Assembly (NCBI GenBank): GCA_041675505.1
Contig: JBAYTR010000018.1
Coordinates: 1 to 64,000, forward strand
Length of the DNA stretch: 64,000 bases
Origin: JAGPCK01 sp041675505
GTDB taxonomy: Bacteria; Bacteroidota; Bacteroidia; UKL13-3
Direction of reading: 5' to 3'
How positions within the stretch are numbered: the first letter of the stretch is position 1; each line of letters begins with the position of its first letter. Below the pieces are notes generated by a model. The model had not been told where the DNA came from. It did not search any database and saw only the letters and a program-made list of their open reading frames with translations. The position numbers were made by a program, and so were the translations under genes. Of this stretch, positions 59,790-64,000 are shown piece by piece.

Positions 59790-60022
59790 ATACTCGATTA
59801 CACGATGCAATAAAATTCTTTGTTGAAAAGAATGCCTACGGTGTGTGCAGCACATTGGGCGAGCGCATGGGTATTTCTACCTCACGCATACGCCTGTATT
59901 TTATTTACACTTCTTTTATCACAATGGGCTCGCCCATTATCCTCTACCTGATTGCTGCCTTTTGGCTCAACCTCAAAAACTACATGCGCAACAACCACCG
60001 CAATACCCTCTGGGATTTGTAG
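59786..60022 (+). CDS. PspC domain-containing small membrane protein
   Basis: 78 residues. After a short amphipathic start, GVCSTLGERMGISTSRIRLYFIYTSF and a membrane helix (about 50-66) form the PspC domain, known from phage-shock and stress proteins as an inner-membrane anchor or regulator interface. It overlaps the DUF2851 gene by 4 bases, so the two are co-translated. A bidirectional terminator follows. Confidence 0.85.
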   Translation: MNTRLHDAIKFFVEKNAYGVCSTLGERMGISTSRIRLYFIYTSFITMGSPIILYLIAAFWLNLKNYMRNNHRNTLWDL

Positions 60023-60075
60023 AAAAAAACTCCACTCAAAAACTTTTACAATTGTTATTGAGCATATTTCCATAA

Positions 60076-60105
60076 ACAAAAGAGGCCCTTTCGGGCCTCT
60101 TTTGT
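60076..60105. terminator. Bidirectional terminator between converging genes
   Basis: A perfect 13-bp stem (60076-60088 with 60093-60105) with a TTTC loop, A-rich on one side and T-rich on the other. It lies between the pspC-like gene and pepP, which end toward each other, and can serve both. Confidence 0.92.
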
Positions 60106-60107
60106 TA

Positions 60108-61397
60108 TTAACTGTTCATCAGTTGTTCAATGTGATCTGCCTCAATAGGGATGTGCTCCATCAGGTCCACACAACCGTTTTCAGTTATCAGCACTTCATT
60201 CTCTAAACGAATGCCTATGCCTTCTTCTTTAATGTAAATTCCGGGTTCGCAAGAGAACACCATGTTGGGTTTCATTTGCTCGTACCGCATACCTACGTCA
60301 TGCACATCTATACCCAGAAAATGCGATGTGCCGTGATAGAAATAATTACGGAACAACGGAGCTGAAGGGTTTTGTTTTTTCACATCGTCAGCCGTAAATA
60401 AACCAAGCGCGATAAGTTGTTCCTCGCATACTTTCTCTACCTGTTTCTGATACTCCATTAGCATTACACCGGGTTTCAGCATTTTTTTCGCTTCCCGCTG
60501 CACGTGCAATACCGCATTGTACACTGCTTTCTGACGAGGGGTAAACTTACCATTCACAGGAATAGTGCGTGTCATATCCGAAGCATAATTGGCATAATCA
60601 GCACCGGAGTCAATGAGCACCAGTTCACCGTCTTCACAACGGTTGTTGTTATCTACATAGTGTAGTATACAAGCTCTTCCACCTGAAGCAATAATGGGAG
60701 AGAACGAATGCCCTGTAGCACGATTGCGAATGTACTCATGGATAATCTCTGCTTCAATCTCGTATTCCATTACGCCCGGTTTTACAAACTTAAGCAGGCG
60801 ATGAATCATTTTCTCTGATATGGCAATAGACTCCCGCATAATGTCCAGTTCATACGTTGACTTTATGGAGCGCAAACGATGCATTACAGGAGCTGATCGC
60901 AAATAGGTATGCAAAGGGAATTTCTGTTTGAGCTCATGTGCAAATCGTAAATCCTTGTAATACGTAGTATTTCCTCCCCTGTCGTTTTCGTTCAGGTTGA
61001 GGTAGATGTTCTCCGCATAATTGATAACGGCTTTGGAGAGTGTTTCAAACTCATCTGTATAAAAAATATTTTGTATGCCTGAAACACTTTGCGCTTCAGC
61101 AACTGTGAGTTTATGTCCGTACCATTTTTCAATATGCTCGTTACTCCGTTTTACAAACAATGCTTCCTTGTAAGCCTCCACAGGGCAATCAGGGAACAAC
61201 ACCAAAATGGTATCTTCCTGATCTACTCCGGTGAGGTAAAACAAATCTGAATTTTGTTTGAAATCAAAATTGGCGTCACCATTTTTAAGTTGTTCATCGT
61301 TGGAATTGAAAATAGCAATAGAGCCCGGCTTCATCTGTTTGCAGAAGTTGGCCCTGTTGTTTTTAAACAGCTCATTGTTTAGCTGATGATATTTCAT
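60108..61397 (-). CDS. pepP: Xaa-Pro aminopeptidase (M24B)
   Basis: 429 residues. The N-terminal creatinase-like domain is followed by the pita-bread M24 catalytic domain with metal ligands in LIDSGADYANYASDMTRTIP (two Asp, about 262 and 273), GTSHFLGIDVHD (His), CEPGIYIKEEG and RLENEVLITENG (Glu). It removes N-terminal residues preceding proline using two Mn ions. A -7 element lies upstream at 61417. The gene converges with the pspC-like gene, with the terminator at 60076 between them. Confidence 0.95.
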   Translation of the reverse strand: MKYHQLNNELFKNNRANFCKQMKPGSIAIFNSNDEQLKNGDANFDFKQNSDLFYLTGVDQEDTILVLFPDCPVEAYKEALFVKRSNEHIEKWYGHKLTVAEAQSVSGIQNIFYTDEFETLSKAVINYAENIYLNLNENDRGGNTTYYKDLRFAHELKQKFPLHTYLRSAPVMHRLRSIKSTYELDIMRESIAISEKMIHRLLKFVKPGVMEYEIEAEIIHEYIRNRATGHSFSPIIASGGRACILHYVDNNNRCEDGELVLIDSGADYANYASDMTRTIPVNGKFTPRQKAVYNAVLHVQREAKKMLKPGVMLMEYQKQVEKVCEEQLIALGLFTADDVKKQNPSAPLFRNYFYHGTSHFLGIDVHDVGMRYEQMKPNMVFSCEPGIYIKEEGIGIRLENEVLITENGCVDLMEHIPIEADHIEQLMNS

Positions 61398-61416
61398 TGT
61401 ATCTGAATTTAGGTTA

Positions 61417-61424
61417 CAAATGTA
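61417..61424 (-). promoter_or_regulatory. -7 promoter element for pepP
   Basis: On the minus strand TACATTTG, an exact TAnnTTTG match 19 bases upstream of the pepP ATG. Confidence 0.5.
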
Positions 61425-61433
61425 AGGAAAAGC

Positions 61434-61441
61434 TATATTTG
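61434..61441 (+). promoter_or_regulatory. -7 promoter element for the acyltransferase gene
   Basis: TATATTTG, an exact TAnnTTTG match. It is 19 bases before the TTG at 61461 and supports this unusual start. It overlaps head-to-head with the pepP promoter. Confidence 0.5.
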
Positions 61442-61460
61442 AGGCGTATAATCAATAAAA

Positions 61461-62594
61461 TTGAGCACAGCCAACGAACAAAAGGTGTTTTTCCCGAATC
61501 TGGACGGCCTGCGTTATGTAGCCTTTTTTGCCGTTTTTGTACAACATGCACTTGGCCTGGGTTTGGAACCTCACTTCCCAAAAAGTTATGTCATGAACAA
61601 ACTGACCAACTTTTTAATCTGGTCGGGAGGCTCCGGTGTTTCTTTGTTTTTTGTATTAAGTGGTTTTCTGATAACCTATTTACTGCTCAAAGAATACGAG
61701 AAAAACGGACGTATAGATGTAGGTGCTTTTTATGTGAGGCGTACTCTGCGCATCTGGCCCTTGTATTTCGCACTGGTGCTTTTCGGATTGTTTGTTTATG
61801 CTCCCCTCGAAGGTTTTTACCAACAGTTGAATGCTGAAAAATGGAAGTATCTTTTTTTTGCCGGCAACTTTGCCTGCCTTCAACCCGGTGGTAATATTCA
61901 CCCCATCAGCATTACGTGGAGTGTGGCTGTTGAGGAGCAGTTTTATCTGGTGTGGCCCCTGCTGTTTGCATTTACTCCCCGCAAATGGTGGCTCTTTATT
62001 TGTCCGCTTGTAATGCTACTCTCCCTAAGTTTTCGCATTATGCATTATGATGAGGCCATCACGGTTTTGTATTTTAATTCATTTGCCCTGATTTACGACA
62101 TGGCCTTAGGCGGATTGTGTGCCTACCTATCACTCAACAACCAAGGATTTAAATCTTTCTTTGAGCAACTCAAAAATCACTACCGTCTGCTTATATATAT
62201 TACTGGTTTCCTTATTCTGATTTTTGGTACACGCATTTTGCCCGAAACCGGATATTATGTTTACCTGCGCTTGTGCAGCACTGCACTATTTGCCTTCATT
62301 ATATGCGACCAGTGTTTCAACTTAAGTACGGTAGCTAAGTTTGGCAACGTAGCCTTTTTAACCCGCTGGGGGAAATACACCTACGGCATGTACCTGTTGC
62401 ATCCGGTGGTACAGGAATATACTGCACGAGCCGCTAAACCCCTGTTGTACCAGGTAAGTGAAGTGCCTTTGTTATTTGTAAATGCTTTATTGGCACTGGT
62501 TGCAACCCATGCTGTGTGTTACGTGTCGTACAAGTATTTTGAATCACCCTTTTTAAAACTCAAAAAGAAATTCAGTTACATTAGTCGTGATTAG
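61461..62594 (+). CDS. Acyltransferase 3 family membrane protein
   Basis: 377 residues from a TTG start at 61461; no ATG is found before the conserved domain begins. The N-terminal FPNLDGLRYVAFFAVFVQHALGLG has the catalytic His (H29) of the OafA/acyltransferase 3 family, followed by FFVLSGFLITYLLLKE, RRTLRIWPLYF, SITWSVAVEEQFYLVWPLL and about ten membrane helices. These enzymes O-acylate cell-surface sugars. The end overlaps the converging symporter gene by 14 bases. Confidence 0.9.
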   Translation: MSTANEQKVFFPNLDGLRYVAFFAVFVQHALGLGLEPHFPKSYVMNKLTNFLIWSGGSGVSLFFVLSGFLITYLLLKEYEKNGRIDVGAFYVRRTLRIWPLYFALVLFGLFVYAPLEGFYQQLNAEKWKYLFFAGNFACLQPGGNIHPISITWSVAVEEQFYLVWPLLFAFTPRKWWLFICPLVMLLSLSFRIMHYDEAITVLYFNSFALIYDMALGGLCAYLSLNNQGFKSFFEQLKNHYRLLIYITGFLILIFGTRILPETGYYVYLRLCSTALFAFIICDQCFNLSTVAKFGNVAFLTRWGKYTYGMYLLHPVVQEYTARAAKPLLYQVSEVPLLFVNALLALVATHAVCYVSYKYFESPFLKLKKKFSYISRD

Positions 62595-63840
62595 GGTGAT
62601 GATTCCACTCGCCTTCCCATTTGGCAATAACTGCTGAGGCCAGACAGTTGCCTATAACATTCACCGAAGTGCGGCCCATATCCATCAATGCATCAATGCC
62701 CATAATAATCAGGATGGGTTCTGCCGGTAAACCAAAAGAAGCCACTGTGCCTGAAAGTATAACCAATGAAGCGCGCGGAACTCCTGCCACACCTTTGCTG
62801 GTGAGCATAAGTGTAAACACCATAAACAACTGCGTGCTGAACGACATCTCTACTCCGGCAGCCTGCGCTACAAATACCGAGGCCAGGGATAAGTATAAAG
62901 TAGTGCCATCCAGATTAAAGCTGTACCCTGTAGGAATTACAAACGCCACAATCTTGCGTGGCACACCCAACTTCTCCATTTGCTCCATGGCTTTAGGTAA
63001 CGCTGATTCTGAACTGGCTGTAGCAAAAGCCAATGATACAGGTTCAGCAATCGCTTTGGCAAAAGCTTTCACTGGCACTTTGGCCAGCCAGGCTATCGGA
63101 AGCAATACCAGTAAAATAAATGCAACCAGCGCTCCGTACAACGTAGCGAGTAAACTGACCAGGTTAACAAAAACTCCTGTACCATTTTTAGCCAGTGTAT
63201 AGGCTATAGCTCCACCCACCGCCAACGGTGCCATGTACATAATGATGTGTGTAAACTTAAACATCACCTCCGATAAACTTTCACAAAAAACGAGCATTGA
63301 TTTGCGTTTTTCCTCTGCCACCATTGCAGCTCCCATGGCAAACAACAAAGAAAACACCACCACCTGCAGCACCTCACCATTGGCAATGGATTTGGCAATG
63401 TTCTCCGGAAAGGTGTGTAGAATTATATCATGAACTGATTGTGATGCGGCCGGAATAGATGAAGCATCTCCCGAAGCCTGCAGCTGAATTCCTTCTCCTG
63501 CTTTGGTGAGGTTAATGGCGGCTAAGCCAATAAATAAAGCCAAAGTGGTAACCACCTCAAAGTAAAGAAGCGACTTAATGCCCATGCGACCCACTTGCTT
63601 TAAATTGGAGTGCCCTGCAATACCAACTACCAAAGTGCCGAATAACAAAGGCGCCACAATTGTCTTAATCAACCTTAGAAAAATATCACTCAGAATTTTA
63701 AGCTCCAAGCCTAATGCCGGGAAGTCAATACCAATGCAAACACCGGCAACCAAACTCACCATAATCCATGTGGTGAGGTTCTTTTTGCGAATAGCCCAAG
63801 CTATACCTGCCACTACAGCAATCCATTTTATCCAGATCAT
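62581..63840 (-). CDS. Dicarboxylate/amino acid:cation symporter (DAACS)
   Basis: The ATG at 63840 gives 419 residues (MIWIKWIAVVAGIAW); the longer frame to 63888 would overlap the thioesterase gene. Eight to ten membrane helices and the family motifs are present: the Ser-rich hairpin ATASSESALPKAM, PTGYSFNLDGTTLYLSLASVF, a second hairpin SKGVAGVPRASLVIL and the substrate-binding MGRTSVNVIGN. It imports dicarboxylates (C4) or acidic amino acids with Na+ or H+. It converges with the acyltransferase gene and lies 17 bases after the thioesterase gene on the same strand. Confidence 0.93.
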   Translation of the reverse strand: MIWIKWIAVVAGIAWAIRKKNLTTWIMVSLVAGVCIGIDFPALGLELKILSDIFLRLIKTIVAPLLFGTLVVGIAGHSNLKQVGRMGIKSLLYFEVVTTLALFIGLAAINLTKAGEGIQLQASGDASSIPAASQSVHDIILHTFPENIAKSIANGEVLQVVVFSLLFAMGAAMVAEEKRKSMLVFCESLSEVMFKFTHIIMYMAPLAVGGAIAYTLAKNGTGVFVNLVSLLATLYGALVAFILLVLLPIAWLAKVPVKAFAKAIAEPVSLAFATASSESALPKAMEQMEKLGVPRKIVAFVIPTGYSFNLDGTTLYLSLASVFVAQAAGVEMSFSTQLFMVFTLMLTSKGVAGVPRASLVILSGTVASFGLPAEPILIIMGIDALMDMGRTSVNVIGNCLASAVIAKWEGEWNHHPNHD

Positions 63841-63857
63841 ATCGGATACGAAAATAA

Positions 63858-64000
63858 CTATTGTTGGGAATAACGCTCTACTATCCAATCAGGAATAACT
63901 TCCGCACGGCCGGTTTGAAGATTAATCATGGTATAATAAAAATATCCCTCAGCACACACCTTCTTATTTTCTTTACGCAAAATGCGGAATACCACTTTCA
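63858..64000 (-). CDS. Acyl-CoA thioesterase (hotdog fold), C-terminal part
   Basis: The frame enters at the right edge and ends in TAG at 63858-63860; 46 residues are seen. KVVFRILRKENKKVCAEGYF, then MINLQTGRAEVIPDWIVERY match the C-terminal half of 4-hydroxybenzoyl-CoA thioesterase/YbgC-like hotdog enzymes, which hydrolyse acyl-CoA. The N-terminal half with the active site lies beyond the window. It precedes the symporter gene on the same strand. Confidence 0.75.
   Translation of the reverse strand, partial: KVVFRILRKENKKVCAEGYFYYTMINLQTGRAEVIPDWIVERYSQQ

Noticed and set aside
1..64000. CRISPR array, tRNA, rRNA, origin of replication
   Set aside because: No regularly spaced repeats, no cloverleaf-like sequence and no rRNA motif were seen; a tRNA search tool was not available.

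Overview
The window looks like a chromosomal segment of a denitrifying member of the Bacteroidota. The evidence is: lipoprotein signals of the L-x-S-C type, TonB-dependent receptor and type IX secretion (Por sorting) proteins, TAnnTTTG-type -7 promoter elements, lineage-typical proteins (DUF2851, DUF5606, eukaryotic-type citrate synthase, fused isobutyryl-CoA mutase) and a Sec-type (clade II) nitrous oxide reductase. Order or genus cannot be fixed from the sequence. No rRNA, tRNA or CRISPR array was recognised.

Left part (about 0.9-30.2 kb): a nitrogen-oxide respiration and NO-defence region. An Rrf2/NsrR-like repressor sits beside ric (Fe-S repair), a hemerythrin and a small lipoprotein. A Crp/Fnr regulator is fused translationally to a histidine-rich polytopic membrane protein. 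The nos operon (cytochrome c lipoprotein, nosZ, a membrane-NosL fusion, nosD, nosF, nosY, truncated globin) runs on the minus strand. An Fnr-like regulator with N-terminal cysteines follows, together with a large unrecognised flavoprotein-like gene. A tight plus-strand run of eleven genes then carries a glycosyltransferase, deoxysugar genes, tryptophanase, an OsmC protein, tyrosine phenol-lyase, a non-canonical nitric oxide reductase (norC, norB), proline dehydrogenase and a QueD-like pterin synthase. nadB-nadA and an MbnP/MbnH-like copper-protein and di-heme oxidase pair close the region. Five Crp/Fnr-type palindromes (TGAC-N4-GTCA core) precede the fasciclin gene, the nos operon, the flavoprotein-like gene, the eleven-gene run and the mbnP-like gene, so these units look like one anaerobic or NO-responsive regulon.

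Middle part (30.2-46.4 kb): mostly housekeeping genes (esterase, icmF, M3 peptidase, FAH-family hydrolase, M23 peptidase, peroxiredoxin, TonB). It is interrupted by an AT-rich two-gene AAA ATPase plus TOPRIM-like cassette at 31.6-33.2 kb that resembles phage-defence pairs. A hybrid sensor of the propeller/LytS type whose phospho-acceptor histidine is replaced by Gln is followed by a 58-residue lipoprotein-like peptide.

Right part (46.4-64 kb): an AT-rich patch of three unrecognised minus-strand genes with a 26-bp exact repeat in the spacers (46.5-49.5 kb). After it come a TPR histidine kinase, a type IX secreted protein, a TonB-dependent receptor, citrate synthase, an outer-membrane beta-barrel, pyrF, DUF2851, PspC, aminopeptidase P, an acyltransferase, a dicarboxylate symporter and the end of a thioesterase gene. 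The left edge cuts an IS3-family element.
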